A DNA stretch of 64,000 bases from Microtetraspora sp. NBRC 16547 (GTDB lineage: Bacteria; Actinomycetota; Actinomycetes; Streptosporangiales; Streptosporangiaceae). How positions within the stretch are numbered: position 1 is the first letter of the stretch; every line of letters begins with the position of its first letter. Shown here one piece after another: positions 50,414 through 59,855 of this stretch. The stretch spans positions 248,001 to 312,000 of the forward strand of contig NZ_BSSE01000003.1 of the NCBI RefSeq assembly GCF_030268965.1. Reading direction: 5' to 3'. The notes under the pieces are model-generated. The model was not told where the DNA came from. It worked only from the letters and a program-made list of their open reading frames with translations, and did no database searches. A program made the translations under genes and the position numbers.

Positions 50414-51412
50414 CTAGCCGACGGCCGTGCTGATCTCGGCGAAGTGGCAGGCCACGTGGTGGCCGTCGCCGCGGTCGGTCAGCGGGGGTTCCTCGTTGAT
50501 GCAGATGCTCTGCGCCTTCCAGCAGCGGGTGCGGAACCGGCAGCCGCTCGGCGGGTCGATGGGGCTCGGCACGTCACCGGTGAGGATGATCCGCTCCCTG
50601 CGCCGCTCGACCGCCGGATCGGCCACGGGGGCGGCCGAGAGGAGGGCCTGGGCGTAGGGATGCATCGGTCGCTCGTAGAGATCGTCACGGGAGGCGGTCT
50701 CCACGATCTTGCCCAGGTACATCACCGCGACCCGGTCGGAGATGTGCCGGACCACCGACAGGTCGTGCGCGATGAACACGTACGCGAGGCCGAGGCTGTC
50801 CTGCAGGTCCTCGAGCAGGTTCACCACGCCGGCCTGGACCGAGACGTCCAGCGCGGAGACCGGCTCGTCGAGGATCAGCAGCTTCGGCTCCAACGCCAGC
50901 GCCCGGGCGATGCCGACGCGCTGGCGCTGGCCGCCGGAGAACTCGTGCGGGTAGCGGTTGCCGTGCTCGGGGCTCAGCCCGACCATGCGGAGCAGCTCGG
51001 CGACCTTCTCCGGCCCCGTGGACCTCCACAGGCCGTGGACCTTGAGCGGCTCGGCGATGATGTCGTTGACCGGCATCGTCGGGTTGAGCGACGCGTAGGG
51101 GTCCTGGAAGACGATCTGGACGTCCCGCCGTACAGCCTGCATCTGCCGGGCGGTCATCGTGGTCAGTTCCTTGCCGTCGAACCGCACGGAGCCCGAGGTG
51201 GGCCGGTGCAGCTGCAGGATGGCCCGGCCCGTCGTGGACTTGCCGCAGCCGGACTCGCCGACGACTCCGAGCGTCTCGCCCGTGTCCACGTGCAGGGAGA
51301 CGCCGCTGACGGCCTGGACGTGGCCGACGACCCGGCGGATGAGGCCGGTCCCCCTGACGGGGAAGCGCATCACCAGGTCGTTGACCTCCAACAGGGGCGT
51401 GTTCTCGGTCAT
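50414..51412 (-). CDS. Peptide ABC transporter ATP-binding protein (OppF type), system 2
   Basis: A 332-residue ABC ATPase. Walker [10 protein letters not shown] is followed by [18 protein letters not shown], the signature FSGGQRQR, and Walker [13 protein letters not shown]. The oligo_HPY tail has [13 protein letters not shown] and [18 protein letters not shown] 51412 ([10 protein letters not shown]) overlaps the upstream ATPase stop by four bases. The sequence is clearly homologous to the system 1 DppF-type subunit but not a recent copy. Confidence 0.93.
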   Translation of the reverse strand: MTENTPLLEVNDLVMRFPVRGTGLIRRVVGHVQAVSGVSLHVDTGETLGVVGESGCGKSTTGRAILQLHRPTSGSVRFDGKELTTMTARQMQAVRRDVQIVFQDPYASLNPTMPVNDIIAEPLKVHGLWRSTGPEKVAELLRMVGLSPEHGNRYPHEFSGGQRQRVGIARALALEPKLLILDEPVSALDVSVQAGVVNLLEDLQDSLGLAYVFIAHDLSVVRHISDRVAVMYLGKIVETASRDDLYERPMHPYAQALLSAAPVADPAVERRRERIILTGDVPSPIDPPSGCRFRTRCWKAQSICINEEPPLTDRGDGHHVACHFAEISTAVG

Positions 51413-52494
51413 GAGGTCTCGCTGTTCGTGCGGAAGAACGCGGTCGGGTCTGTGACGTCGGCCAGTCGTGACCAGTGATGGCAGGCGGCCTGCTGCGTGC
51501 CGCTGCCGGTCTCCTCCATGGCCGGCTCCGCCGTACGGCACCGGTCGTCGGCGAGCGGGCAGCGCGGGGAGAACGGACAGCCCGGCGGCAGGTTGATCAA
51601 CGAGGGCGGCGTGCCCTTGATCGGCTGCAGCCGCTCGCCGGAGACGGCCGCGGACGGGATCGACCCGAGCAGGCCCACGGTGTACGGCATGCGGGGCCGG
51701 GTGAAGACCTGGTCGACCTCGCCGATCTCCACCGGCTTACCGGCGTACATCACCAGGACGCGGTGGGCCATTCCGGCGATGACCCCCAGATCGTGCGTGA
51801 TGAGCACGATCGCGGCGTCCACCGCGTCCTTGACCTCCAGCAGCTTCTCCAGGATCTGGGCCTGGACGGTCACGTCGAGGGCCGTGGTCGGCTCGTCGGC
51901 GATGATCACATCCGGGTTGTTGATGATCGCCATGGCGATCATCGCGCGCTGCCGCATGCCGCCGGAGAACTCGTGCGGGTAGCTGCGCAGCCGGGCCTCG
52001 GCCTGGGGGATGCCCACCAGGTCGAGCATCTCCTTGGCGCGGGCCAGCGCGTCCTTGCGCGGGATCAGCTCATGGGCCAGCACCGCCTCGGCGAGCTGGT
52101 CGCCGATGGTGTGCACCGGGTTGAGCGCGGTCATCGGGTCCTGGAACACCATCGCGATCTTGCGTCCGCGCAGCCCGCGGCGCTTGCGCTCGCTCATGGT
52201 CAGGACGTCCTCGCCCCGGTAGCGGATGCTGCCGCTGATCCTGGCGCTCTTGGGCAGCAGGCCCATGACCGCCATCGACGAGACCGACTTGCCGGAGCCG
52301 GACTCGCCGACGATGCCGAGCACCTCGCGCTCGCGCACCGTGTAGGACACCCCGCGTACGGCCTGCACGAGGCCGTCGTCGGTGGGGAAGGAGACCTGGA
52401 GGTTCTCGACCTTCAGGATCTCGGTCTCGCCCGGGCGCCTGGAATCCGACAGGCGCCTGCCGATGTGGACACCCTGCGGGTTGGTGGTCGTCAT
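51409..52494 (-). CDS. Peptide ABC transporter ATP-binding protein (OppD type), system 2
   Basis: A 361-residue ABC ATPase with Walker [10 protein letters not shown]-loop [18 protein letters not shown], signature FSGGMRQR and Walker [13 protein letters not shown]. The C-terminal oligo_HPY region has [13 protein letters not shown] and a Cys cluster [18 protein letters not shown] 52494 gives [14 protein letters not shown] and shares one base with the upstream permease stop. It forms the heterodimeric motor with the OppF-type subunit. Confidence 0.93.
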   Translation of the reverse strand: MTTTNPQGVHIGRRLSDSRRPGETEILKVENLQVSFPTDDGLVQAVRGVSYTVREREVLGIVGESGSGKSVSSMAVMGLLPKSARISGSIRYRGEDVLTMSERKRRGLRGRKIAMVFQDPMTALNPVHTIGDQLAEAVLAHELIPRKDALARAKEMLDLVGIPQAEARLRSYPHEFSGGMRQRAMIAMAIINNPDVIIADEPTTALDVTVQAQILEKLLEVKDAVDAAIVLITHDLGVIAGMAHRVLVMYAGKPVEIGEVDQVFTRPRMPYTVGLLGSIPSAAVSGERLQPIKGTPPSLINLPPGCPFSPRCPLADDRCRTAEPAMEETGSGTQQAACHHWSRLADVTDPTAFFRTNSETS

Positions 52495-53480
52495 CAGTTG
52501 CGCACCCGGTTCTGTCGAGGATCGAAGGCGTCGCGCAGGCCGTCGCCGATGAAGTTGACCGACAGCGCGATGGCGATGATGAAGATGCCGGGCCACCAGA
52601 AGAGCCACGGCCGGGTCACCATGGCGCTGCGGTAGGTCTCGATGAGCTGTCCAAGCGAGGTGTCCGGGGGCTTGACACCGAATCCGATGAACGACAGCGC
52701 CGTCTCCAGCAGGATGCCGGAGGAGACCGCGAGCGTCGCGCTCACGATGATCACGCCGAGCGTGTTGGGCAGGATGTGCTTGAAGATGATCCGCTTGGCG
52801 GACGTGCCCACGGCCTGCGCCGCCTCCACGAACTCCTTCTCCCGCAGCGACAGGAACTGGCCGCGTACCAGGCGGGCGACGCTGGTCCAGGTGATGACGC
52901 CGAGCATCAGGGCCAGGAAGTAGGGGCCGAGGTTGCCCGCCATCTGGCCGACCACGGCGCCGATGATGAGGACCGGAATGGTGATCATCACGTCCGTGAG
53001 CCGCATCAGCACCGACTCGACCCAGCCGCGGAAATAGCCGGCCAGGGCGCCGATGACGGTGCCCACGACGGTGGAGACGAGGCCGATGGTCAGCGCCACG
53101 ATGATCGAGATCTGCGCGCCGCGCATGGTGAGCGCGAAGTAGTCCTTGCCCAGGTTGTCCTGGCCGAACGGGTGCTCGCCGAGGTGGATGCCCGAGCCGC
53201 CGAGGAACTCGGGGATCACGCTGAGCGTGGGGCGTCCGCGGTCCAGGAGGGTTCCGCTGCCGGTCCACGGCTTGTCCCACCAGCCCGGGATCGGCCCGAA
53301 GCCGATCGAGGAGAAGGCGAGGACGAAGACGAAGACGAAGAGGACCAGGCCGAACAGCGCGCCCTTGTGCCGGAAGAACCTGCGGGTGACGAGCTGGCGC
53401 TGGGTGCGGGCGGTGACGGTCATGCCCTGCGTGCCGACGTTGGGCTCGGCGGGCTCGACCTGCTCTGTGTTCAGTGTCAT
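52494..53480 (-). CDS. Peptide ABC transporter permease (DppC type), system 2
   Basis: A 328-residue permease. After a hydrophilic N-terminus comes RFFRHKGALFGLVLFVFVFVLAFSSIGFG (first helix). A periplasmic loop contains GEHPFGQDNLGKDYFALTMRGAQIS, the DppC signature region. The EAA loop KEFVEAAQAVGTSAKRIIFKHILPNTLG is present and the end is FIGDGLRDAFDPRQNRVRN. It lies between the DppB-type gene and the ATPases. Confidence 0.93.
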   Translation of the reverse strand: MTLNTEQVEPAEPNVGTQGMTVTARTQRQLVTRRFFRHKGALFGLVLFVFVFVLAFSSIGFGPIPGWWDKPWTGSGTLLDRGRPTLSVIPEFLGGSGIHLGEHPFGQDNLGKDYFALTMRGAQISIIVALTIGLVSTVVGTVIGALAGYFRGWVESVLMRLTDVMITIPVLIIGAVVGQMAGNLGPYFLALMLGVITWTSVARLVRGQFLSLREKEFVEAAQAVGTSAKRIIFKHILPNTLGVIIVSATLAVSSGILLETALSFIGFGVKPPDTSLGQLIETYRSAMVTRPWLFWWPGIFIIAIALSVNFIGDGLRDAFDPRQNRVRN

Positions 53481-53499
53481 GGAATGTGTCTCCGCTCCG

Positions 53500-55008
53500 T
53501 CACGACAGCCGGATACGCGGGTCGAGGTAGGCGTAGGCGATGTCCGCGATCATGTTCCAGATCACGATGGCGGCGCCCGCGACCAGGAAGCAGCCCATGA
53601 CCGGGGTGGGGTCGACCTCCCTGAGCGACTTGGTGAACATCGCGCCCAGTCCCCGCCAGCCGAAGACGTGCTCGGTGACGACCGCCCCGCTGAAGACCCC
53701 GGCGAAGTCGAGCGCGACGATCGTGGTGATCGGGATCATCCCGTTGCGGAAGGCGTGCTTGACGATCACCGTGCGCTCCGGCAGGCCCTTCGCGCGCGCG
53801 GTGCGGACGTAGTCCTGGTTCATCACCTCGAGCATGCTGGCCCTGCTGTACCGGGAGTGGCCGGCCAGGCCGATCAGGATGAGCGCCAACGTGGGCAGCA
53901 GCAGGTGCATCGCCGAGTCCAGCGAGACGTGCCAGAAGTCACCCGAGTAGTTGGGGGTCTCCGAGCCGATCGTGGCGATGGGGCGGTTGCGCACCGAGAC
54001 GGTGTAGCTGTGCCACGCCTGCAGGATCCGGTCCACGAAGATCAGGCCGCCGGTGAGCAGCCCGCTGAAGACGGCCAACGGGATGGCCTGGCGGCGCAGC
54101 AGCCCGCCCAGCGTGTGGCCGAGCGCCCAGCTCACGACGATCGTGAGGAGGGCGAGCCCCAGGATGGAGAGCAGGTTCGCGTCGGAGAGCACCTGCTGCA
54201 GCGGGTAGTACAGCAGCGCGCCCACACCGGCGCTGGCCAGCGCCGCGTACATCGGCTGGAGGTTCTCCCAGCCGGCGATCAGCGCGCTCGCGCCCGCCGC
54301 GGCGGCGAGCGACACCACGAGGACGAAGGGGAAGCCGAGACCGGGGTCGGCGAACCAGTGGCTCGCGGACAGGGCGTACAGGACGACGGCGGTGACGGCG
54401 AACCCGATGCCGAAGGTGGTGAGCTTCCCCTTCCACCGGCCCTTGTAGATCGAGGCCCAGACCAGCCCGGCGAACACGGCGACGAGCCCGATGACCCAGA
54501 GCGGGATCACCGGATCGCGCAGCCAGTCGTTGAACTCGATCGCCAGGTACTGCTTGAGCATGGTCGCCACCCAGAAAACCGGTAGCGAGAAGCAGACGAA
54601 GGCTGCGAAGGTGATCCCATGGTCGAAGCTGCTGTACTGCCGCAGTGCGGAGACGACACCGATCGTGATGCCGATGAAGGCACCCAGCAGGGTCGCCACG
54701 ATGACGAGCTGCATGGTGGCGGTGGTGGCCAGGGCGAGCTGGGAGCTCACGGCGTGGCCGCTCTTGTCGACGCCGAGGTCGCCTCGGAAGAGGTCGCCGA
54801 GCCAGCCGAAATAGCGCACCGGGATCGGCACGTCGAGTCTCAGGGCCTTGATACGGGCCGCCATCTGCGCCTGCGCCTGCGGAGTCGACTGCTCACGCAG
54901 GTCGCCGAGCGGGTCCCCCGACAGGGCGACCAGGACGAACATGATGAAAGTCGCGGCGAGCAAGACGAGGCTTGATATGGCCAGCCGCCGCGCGATGAAT
55001 GCGAGCAT
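53500..55008 (-). CDS. Enlarged peptide ABC transporter permease (DppB type), system 2
   Basis: A 502-residue permease, about 180 residues longer than usual. The N-terminal helix (LAISSLVLLAATFIMFVLVAL) and the first transmembrane group (TMQLVIVATLLGAFIGITIGVVSALRQY) are standard. An extra hydrophobic segment then follows at about 185-345 with several added helices (VIPLWVIGLVAVFAGLVWASI, LTTFGIGFAVTAVVLYALSA, FPFVLVVSLAAAAGASALIAG, SILGLALLTIVVSWALGHTLGG). The normal ending resumes with DYVRTARAKGLPERTVIVKHAFRNGMIPI and AYAYLDPRIRLS. ATG 55008 is used. Confidence 0.92.
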   Translation of the reverse strand: MLAFIARRLAISSLVLLAATFIMFVLVALSGDPLGDLREQSTPQAQAQMAARIKALRLDVPIPVRYFGWLGDLFRGDLGVDKSGHAVSSQLALATTATMQLVIVATLLGAFIGITIGVVSALRQYSSFDHGITFAAFVCFSLPVFWVATMLKQYLAIEFNDWLRDPVIPLWVIGLVAVFAGLVWASIYKGRWKGKLTTFGIGFAVTAVVLYALSASHWFADPGLGFPFVLVVSLAAAAGASALIAGWENLQPMYAALASAGVGALLYYPLQQVLSDANLLSILGLALLTIVVSWALGHTLGGLLRRQAIPLAVFSGLLTGGLIFVDRILQAWHSYTVSVRNRPIATIGSETPNYSGDFWHVSLDSAMHLLLPTLALILIGLAGHSRYSRASMLEVMNQDYVRTARAKGLPERTVIVKHAFRNGMIPITTIVALDFAGVFSGAVVTEHVFGWRGLGAMFTKSLREVDPTPVMGCFLVAGAAIVIWNMIADIAYAYLDPRIRLS

Positions 55009-55157
55009 TCCCCCCGACCTCCTACGGTGACGGGCCGGCCATAGAGGGGTGTCGGGGCGCGGACCCGGTAGGCCGGGCGCCGCCGCGCCCGCCTGGGGTG
55101 AGGCGGAACGCGGCGGCCCCGTGTTCATGAGATGTGAGAGTGCCGTCAGGCGCCGGA

Positions 55158-55183
55158 CGGGGCCGGGCGGACACCCGGCCCCG
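55158..55183 (-). terminator. Intra-operon hairpin after binding-protein gene, system 2
   Basis: CGGGGCCGGG (55158-55167) pairs with CCCGGCCCCG (55174-55183). It lies in the 210-nt gap between the binding-protein stop and the permease, the same position as the hairpin in system 1. Confidence 0.7.
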
Positions 55184-55218
55184 AGGTCGTCAGACGGTCT
55201 CCCGGCTTGTCTTCGGGA

Positions 55219-56958
55219 TTACTGCATGGACCACTCGTGCATGTTCCAGGTGACGGAGGCCTGGGAGGCGTTCGGCACGACGTTCTGGACGGTCTCGCTC
55301 CAGGCCGTCAGCGCCGGCTGCGTGTAGAGCGGGATGGTGGCCAGGTCGTCCCAGAGGGTCTTCTCGACCTGCTTGACGAGCTCGATCGTCTTGGCGGGGT
55401 CGGTCTCTCCGAGGATCTGCTCGAGGACCTTGTCGAGCTCCTTGTTGGAGTAGCAGCCCTTGTTGTTGCCCTTGCCGGACGGGGTGCACTTCTCGACGGT
55501 GTGGTAGGTGGAGGTCCAGCCGCTGTTGAGGGCCGAGCCCGCCCAGCCGAAGAGCGCCACGTCGAAGTTGCCGTTGGCGAGGTCGCCGCCGTCGGCGAAG
55601 AACTTCTCGCTGCCGGTGTCGACGATGTCGAAGCCGGCCTGGTCACACGAGGCCTTGATCAGCTCGACGACCTGGGTGCGGCGCGGGTTCGGCTGGTTGT
55701 AGCCGATCCGGACCTTCAGCTTGGACTTGCCGGCGTCGGTGAGCAGCTTCTTGGCGCCCTCGATGTCGACGGTGCCCCACTTGTCGCCGCCCGCGAAGGC
55801 GACCGTGTCGGCGTACTGCGACTGGAACCCGACGACGTTGCGCGTGTCCAGCGTCTTGGCCTCGGGGTTCTGCGGCTTGATCAGGTTGTCGACGATCTGC
55901 TGACGCGGCACGCAGAGCGCGAACGCCTTGCGCAGGTTGGCGTCCTTGAACGGGCCCTTGTTGAAGTTGAAGTCCAGGTGGTCGTAGAGGAACTGGTCAC
56001 CCGTCTTGACCGTGACGCCGTTCAGGCCCTCGAGCTGGGCGACGATGTCCGGGTTCGACTGCGGCTCGATGATGTTGGTCTCACCGTTCTGCAGCGCCTG
56101 GACCTGCTCGTCCTGCGGGATGAAGCGGATGGTGACCTTGGCCGACTTGGCCGGCTCGCCCCAGTACTTCTCGTTCCTGGCCAGGGTGATGGACTGGCCG
56201 GGGGAGTAGGAGTCGATGATGAACGGACCGCTCGCGGGCATCAGCTTCTTGTCCGGCAGCTTGCCGTTGAACAGCCAGCCCTTGTTGTAGAACTCGGCGG
56301 CCTTCTTCAGCTTGGCCTTGTCGCCGCCCTTGATGGCGTCGACCATCTCCTCGACGGTGAGTCCGCCCTGCTCGGCGACGATGTGCGCCGGCATGGTCAC
56401 GACATCGAGGGCTTCCCAGTCGACGAACGGCGACTTGTACTTGAGCGTGATCTCCTTGTCGCCGACCTTGCAGTCGGGCAGCTCGACCAGGCCCCACTGC
56501 TCGGTGCTGATGTAGGAGAAGTCCGTGAACTTGCCCGAGCCGGTCGCCCACGTGAGCATCACGTCGGCGCAGCCGAGGTCGGCGCCGTCGGACCAGACGG
56601 CCTTCGGGTTGAAGGTGTACTTGACCGTCAGCGGGTCGTCGGAGACCTTCTCGTAGGTGGCGACCTCGGTGTTGCGGGCCACGCCGCCGTCGGTGCTGTA
56701 GCCCCAGACGTCCTGCAGGACCCGGGTGTTGAACACGATGTGGTTCTGCGAGGAGTACTCCTCGGCGGTGAAGCCGTTGTAGGAGTTCGGCTCCTGCTCG
56801 TGGGCGTGGATGACGGTGGCGTCGGCGGCCGGGGCGCTGCTCGCAGACCCGGAGTCCTTGGCCGCGGGCTTCTCCTCGCCGGTGCCGCAGGCGGTCAGCA
56901 GGATCGCCGCTCCGGTGGCGGCCGCGAGGAACCTACCGGTCCTCCGTGCGTATGACAC
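55219..56958 (-). CDS. Peptide ABC transporter substrate-binding lipoprotein, system 2
   Basis: A 579-residue family 5 solute-binding protein. The signal peptide ends LLTAC with lipobox Cys24. The mature chain has HAHEQEPNSYNGFTAEEYSSQN, VKYTFNPKAVWSDGADLGCADVMLTW (variant of the family signature), GPFIIDSYSPGQSITLARNEKYWG and LRKAFALCVPRQQIVDNL. GTG 56958 is chosen because AGGAG lies seven bases upstream; an ATG at 56979 would place this ribosome binding site inside the gene. It is the first gene of the second operon, order A-B-C-D-F. The ligand is not predictable. Confidence 0.93.
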   Translation of the reverse strand: MSYARRTGRFLAAATGAAILLTACGTGEEKPAAKDSGSASSAPAADATVIHAHEQEPNSYNGFTAEEYSSQNHIVFNTRVLQDVWGYSTDGGVARNTEVATYEKVSDDPLTVKYTFNPKAVWSDGADLGCADVMLTWATGSGKFTDFSYISTEQWGLVELPDCKVGDKEITLKYKSPFVDWEALDVVTMPAHIVAEQGGLTVEEMVDAIKGGDKAKLKKAAEFYNKGWLFNGKLPDKKLMPASGPFIIDSYSPGQSITLARNEKYWGEPAKSAKVTIRFIPQDEQVQALQNGETNIIEPQSNPDIVAQLEGLNGVTVKTGDQFLYDHLDFNFNKGPFKDANLRKAFALCVPRQQIVDNLIKPQNPEAKTLDTRNVVGFQSQYADTVAFAGGDKWGTVDIEGAKKLLTDAGKSKLKVRIGYNQPNPRRTQVVELIKASCDQAGFDIVDTGSEKFFADGGDLANGNFDVALFGWAGSALNSGWTSTYHTVEKCTPSGKGNNKGCYSNKELDKVLEQILGETDPAKTIELVKQVEKTLWDDLATIPLYTQPALTAWSETVQNVVPNASQASVTWNMHEWSMQ

Positions 56959-57078
56959 GAAAATTCTCCTCATTGGCATGACCTGTCACAACTCTTCCGG
57001 GATAACTAGCACCATTTGGAATCCCGGAGGAAGAGCAGGAGAACAGACGTTGCCGATCTGATGTCAGGATTACGACGA

Positions 57079-57108
57079 TCTGTAATGACTTGTCCAAATA
57101 TGTGACAA
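57079..57108 (-). promoter_or_regulatory. Putative promoter of importer operon 2
   Basis: On the minus strand TTGTCA (57103-57108) and TACAGA (57079-57084) are 18 bp apart in an AT-rich stretch about 120 nt before the gene. A small dyad TTGTC-N9-GACAA (57090-57108) overlaps the -35. Confidence 0.45.
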
Positions 57109-57143
57109 CCTGATCACCATAGATCGTGGAACGGTGACGGGAT

Positions 57144-57169
57144 CAGCACAGAATCAAGACATTGTGCTG
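57144..57169. promoter_or_regulatory. Inverted repeat between importer operon 2 and the MpaB gene
   Basis: CAGCACA (57144-57150) and TGTGCTG (57163-57169) are perfect arms 12 bp apart, located upstream of the putative promoter at 57079-57108. It is a candidate operator. Confidence 0.45.
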
Positions 57170-57299
57170 TGTGGCATGAGATGTCCGGTCAGGGCGTGTG
57201 TCGCCGTCACCTGACCGGGGTAGCTATCGGAGGCCGATCACGGGCCGGTGGCCGTACCGGGCCCGCGGCCCGTTCTCGGCGCGGTGGTGGGAGGCCGGC

Positions 57300-58238
57300 A
57301 TGGGCGGCACGGACGGCGCCACGAGCGCGCGCAAAGGCACGGGCGGCACGGACGGCGCCACGAGCGCGCGCGAAGGCACGGGCGGCGGCACCGGCAAGGG
57401 CCCTGGCAAGAGCGCGGACCACGGGCTCTTCGGGCCGGGTTCGGTGACCTGGCGGGTGATGGGCGAGCCGATCCTCCTCATCGGCGGGTTCCGGGCGCTG
57501 CTGCTGCAGGGGCTACACCCGCGCGCGATGCGCGGTGTGCTGCAGAACTCCGCGCTCCTCGACGCGGCCGAGGCGTGGGCCCGGTTCCAGCGGACCACCG
57601 ACTTCGTGCGCGTCCGGACGTTCGGCACCACCGCCGAGGTGGCCAGGGCCGGAGCCAGGGTGCGGCGGATCCACGCCGCCCTGACGGCGTTCGACCCCGA
57701 CCGAGGCGAGCGGTTCCGGCTCGACGACCCGGACGCGCTCCGCTGGGTCCACGTGGGCGAGGTCGACTCCTACCTGTCGGTGGCCCGCCGGGCGGGCGTC
57801 CCGCTGAGCGACGCCGACGCCGACCGGTTCGTGGCCGAGTGGCGGCGCGCGGCCGAGGTCGTGGGGCTGCGCCCAGGCGACGTGCCGGGGTCCGTCGCCG
57901 AGCTGCGTGACTACGTGGAGGCGCAGCGGCCCGGCCTCTACTTCGTTCCCGAGGCGTCGCATCCGCTGCGGCTCTCGCTCAACGCGCCGCTGCCGCTGCG
58001 CCTCGCCCCGCTCAAGCCCGCGTTCCCCGCGATCATGATGCTGGCCTTCGCCTCGCTGCCGCGCTGGGCCCGCCGCCTGTACGGCCTGCCCGCCACGCCG
58101 CTCGGCGACCTGTGGGCGAGCGCCACGCTCAAGACGCTGCACCTGGGCCTCGGCCTGGTGCCCGCCCAGGTGCGCTACTCGCCCTCCGCGCTGCGGGCGA
58201 GGGAGGTCACGGCCGCGTACGGCGAGGCCCGCACCTGA
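57300..58238 (+). CDS. Oxygenase MpaB family protein (DUF2236)
   Basis: A 312-residue protein of the MpaB/latex-clearing-protein-like family, which bind haem or iron and act as oxygenases. Recognisable parts are GSVTWRVMGEPILLIGGFRALLLQGLHPRAMRGVLQNS, the RFQRTTDFVRVRTFGTTAEVA region, RIHAALTAFDP, LRWVHVGEVDSYL with conserved Trp-Val-His, and RPGLYFVPEA. The substrate is unknown. ATG 57300 has GGGAGG five bases upstream. The first 40 residues are a Gly/Thr/Ala tail encoded by a 39-nt tandem duplication and are probably disordered. Confidence 0.85.
   Translation: MGGTDGATSARKGTGGTDGATSAREGTGGGTGKGPGKSADHGLFGPGSVTWRVMGEPILLIGGFRALLLQGLHPRAMRGVLQNSALLDAAEAWARFQRTTDFVRVRTFGTTAEVARAGARVRRIHAALTAFDPDRGERFRLDDPDALRWVHVGEVDSYLSVARRAGVPLSDADADRFVAEWRRAAEVVGLRPGDVPGSVAELRDYVEAQRPGLYFVPEASHPLRLSLNAPLPLRLAPLKPAFPAIMMLAFASLPRWARRLYGLPATPLGDLWASATLKTLHLGLGLVPAQVRYSPSALRAREVTAAYGEART
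57302..57379 (+). repeat. 39-nt tandem duplication in the MpaB gene
   Basis: Copy 1 is 57302-57340 and copy 2 is 57341-57379, with two differences (AAAGGC versus GAAGGC region). A partial third copy begins at 57380. Each encodes GGTDGATSAR(K/E)GT. Confidence 0.9.
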
Positions 58239-58272
58239 CCAGGACGCCCTTGGGGGGTGGGTTGGGAGCGGT

Positions 58273-58300
58273 TTGCCAGGCCATGGCACACTGATAGCGG
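58273..58300 (+). promoter_or_regulatory. Putative promoter of the riboflavin operon
   Basis: TTGCCA (58273-58278) and TAGCGG (58295-58300) are 16 bp apart, about 50 nt before the aptamer. The -35 is part of the dyad TGCCA-N5-TGGCA. Confidence 0.35.
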
Positions 58301-58348
58301 GAGCGAACCCGGCATCGGGCGCGCGACCACTGAACAACAGAGAGCAAA

Positions 58349-58502
58349 GCGTGCTCCGGGGTCGGTGAAATTCCGAACCGGCGGTGACATCCGTTTCCTC
58401 ACGGGAACGCGGTGAAGTCCGCGACCCGGCCGAAGCCATCGGCCGGTGGACCTGGTGTGATTCCAGGACCGACGGTCATAGTCCGGATGGGAGGAAGCGC
58501 GC
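58349..58502 (+). promoter_or_regulatory. FMN riboswitch (RFN element)
   Basis: P1 is GCGTGCT (58349-58355) with AGCGCGC (58496-58502). The conserved core reads GGGGTCGGTGAAATTCCGA, then ACCGGCGGT, GTCCGCGACCCG, GGACCTGGTGTGATTCCAGG, ACCGACGGTCATAGTCCGGATGGGAGGA in order, all hallmarks of the RFN element. Downstream, before ribD, two small hairpins (GGCCG/CGGCC at 58516-58530 and GTCCGGC/GCCGGAC at 58532-58548) may form the expression platform. Confidence 0.97.
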
Positions 58503-58636
58503 GAACGGGTGGCAGGGCCGTTTCACGGCCGGTCCGGCATGGCCGGACAGGTCGGCGGCGTCGTCACCCGTCGATGTGGCCGCATGGCCGCATCCATCCC
58601 ACCCCGGGGCCCGCCTGGCGACACAGGCGAGGAGGA

Positions 58637-59854
58637 ATGACCGGGGTGAGCGAGCAGATCCCCGCACGTGCCGGTGAGGCCATTCCCACGGATCCCAGGG
58701 ATCCCACGGACCCCGCGGACCCCCGAGACGTCCCGCACATGCGGCGCGCCATCGCGCTCGCGGCCCGCGGCCTCGGCACCACCAGCCCCAACCCCGTGGT
58801 CGGCTGCGTCGTCCTCGACGCCGCCGCAGCCGTCGCGGGGGAGGGCTTCCACGCCTACGCCGGAGGACCGCACGCCGAGGTCGTCGCACTGCGCGAGGCC
58901 GGGGAGCGGGCCAAGGGCGGCACGGCGTACGTGACGCTGGAACCCTGCAACCACACCGGTAGGACGGGCCCCTGCGCCGAGGCGCTCCTCGACGCGGGCG
59001 TCGCCCGGGTCGTGATCGCCGTCGCCGACCCCAACCCGATGGCCGCCGGAGGCGTCGAACGGCTCAGGGAACGCGGCGTCCAGGTCGACGTCGGCGTGCT
59101 GACCGAGGAGGCCGAGCGGGTCAACGCGGCCTGGCTCACCTCCGTCCGAGCCCGCCGGCCGTACGTGACCTGGAAGTTCGCGGCCACCCTGGACGGCAGG
59201 TCCGCGGCGGAGGACGGCACCAGCAAGTGGATCACCTCTCCCGAGGCCCGCGCCGATGTCCACCGCCTGCGGGCCGAGTGCGACGCGATCGTCGCGGGGA
59301 TCGGCACCGTCCTCGCCGACGACCCGCTGCTCACCGCCAGAACCCCCGAGGAAGAGAAGCCACGGGAGCGCCTCCCGCTGCGCGTCGTCGTCGACTCCGG
59401 CGCGCGCACGCCGGCCGCGGCCCGGGTCCTCTCCGGCCACGCGCCCACCCTGGTCGCGGTGGCCCTCGACGCCGACGTCCCGCCGCACCTTCACGACGTC
59501 GTCCGGCTGCCGCGCACGCCGTACGGACTGGACCTGCACGCGCTGCTGGCCGAGCTGCACCGCAGGCAGGTCGTCAGCGTGCTGGTGGAAGGCGGGCCGA
59601 GCCTCGCCGGGTCCTTCGTCAGGGAGGGCCTGGTGGACCGGGTCGTCGGCTATCTCGCCCCGGCGCTGCTGGGCGCGGGATCGGCGGCGCTCGGCCCGGC
59701 CGGAGTCGCCACGATCAGCGAGATCCACCGCCTCGAAATCGAGGATGTCACCCCCATCGGGCCGGACCTGCGGGTCGTGCTCCGCCCCGGAGGCCGCCAG
59801 GGCTCCGGGGGCGCCACCGCGTCCCCCCGGCCGGCACCATCGAAGGAGAACTGA
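58637..59854 (+). CDS. ribD: Bifunctional riboflavin deaminase/reductase RibD
   Basis: RibD (405 residues) deaminates and then reduces the pyrimidine intermediate of riboflavin synthesis. The deaminase zinc site is H79-A-E81 with P103-C104 and C113 (LEPCNHTGRTGPC). TSPNPVVGCVV is the substrate loop. The reductase domain (from about 155) has RPYVTWKFAATLDGR, TSKWITSPEAR, AIVAGIGTVLADDP, LRVVVDSGART and VLVEGGPSLAGSF. Residues 15-32 are a TDPRDP-type repeat. GTG 58646, with GGAGG ten bases upstream, is an equally good start, since the ATG at 58637 is nearly touching the ribosome binding site. Confidence 0.95.
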   Translation: MTGVSEQIPARAGEAIPTDPRDPTDPADPRDVPHMRRAIALAARGLGTTSPNPVVGCVVLDAAAAVAGEGFHAYAGGPHAEVVALREAGERAKGGTAYVTLEPCNHTGRTGPCAEALLDAGVARVVIAVADPNPMAAGGVERLRERGVQVDVGVLTEEAERVNAAWLTSVRARRPYVTWKFAATLDGRSAAEDGTSKWITSPEARADVHRLRAECDAIVAGIGTVLADDPLLTARTPEEEKPRERLPLRVVVDSGARTPAAARVLSGHAPTLVAVALDADVPPHLHDVVRLPRTPYGLDLHALLAELHRRQVVSVLVEGGPSLAGSFVREGLVDRVVGYLAPALLGAGSAALGPAGVATISEIHRLEIEDVTPIGPDLRVVLRPGGRQGSGGATASPRPAPSKEN

Positions 59855-59855
59855 G

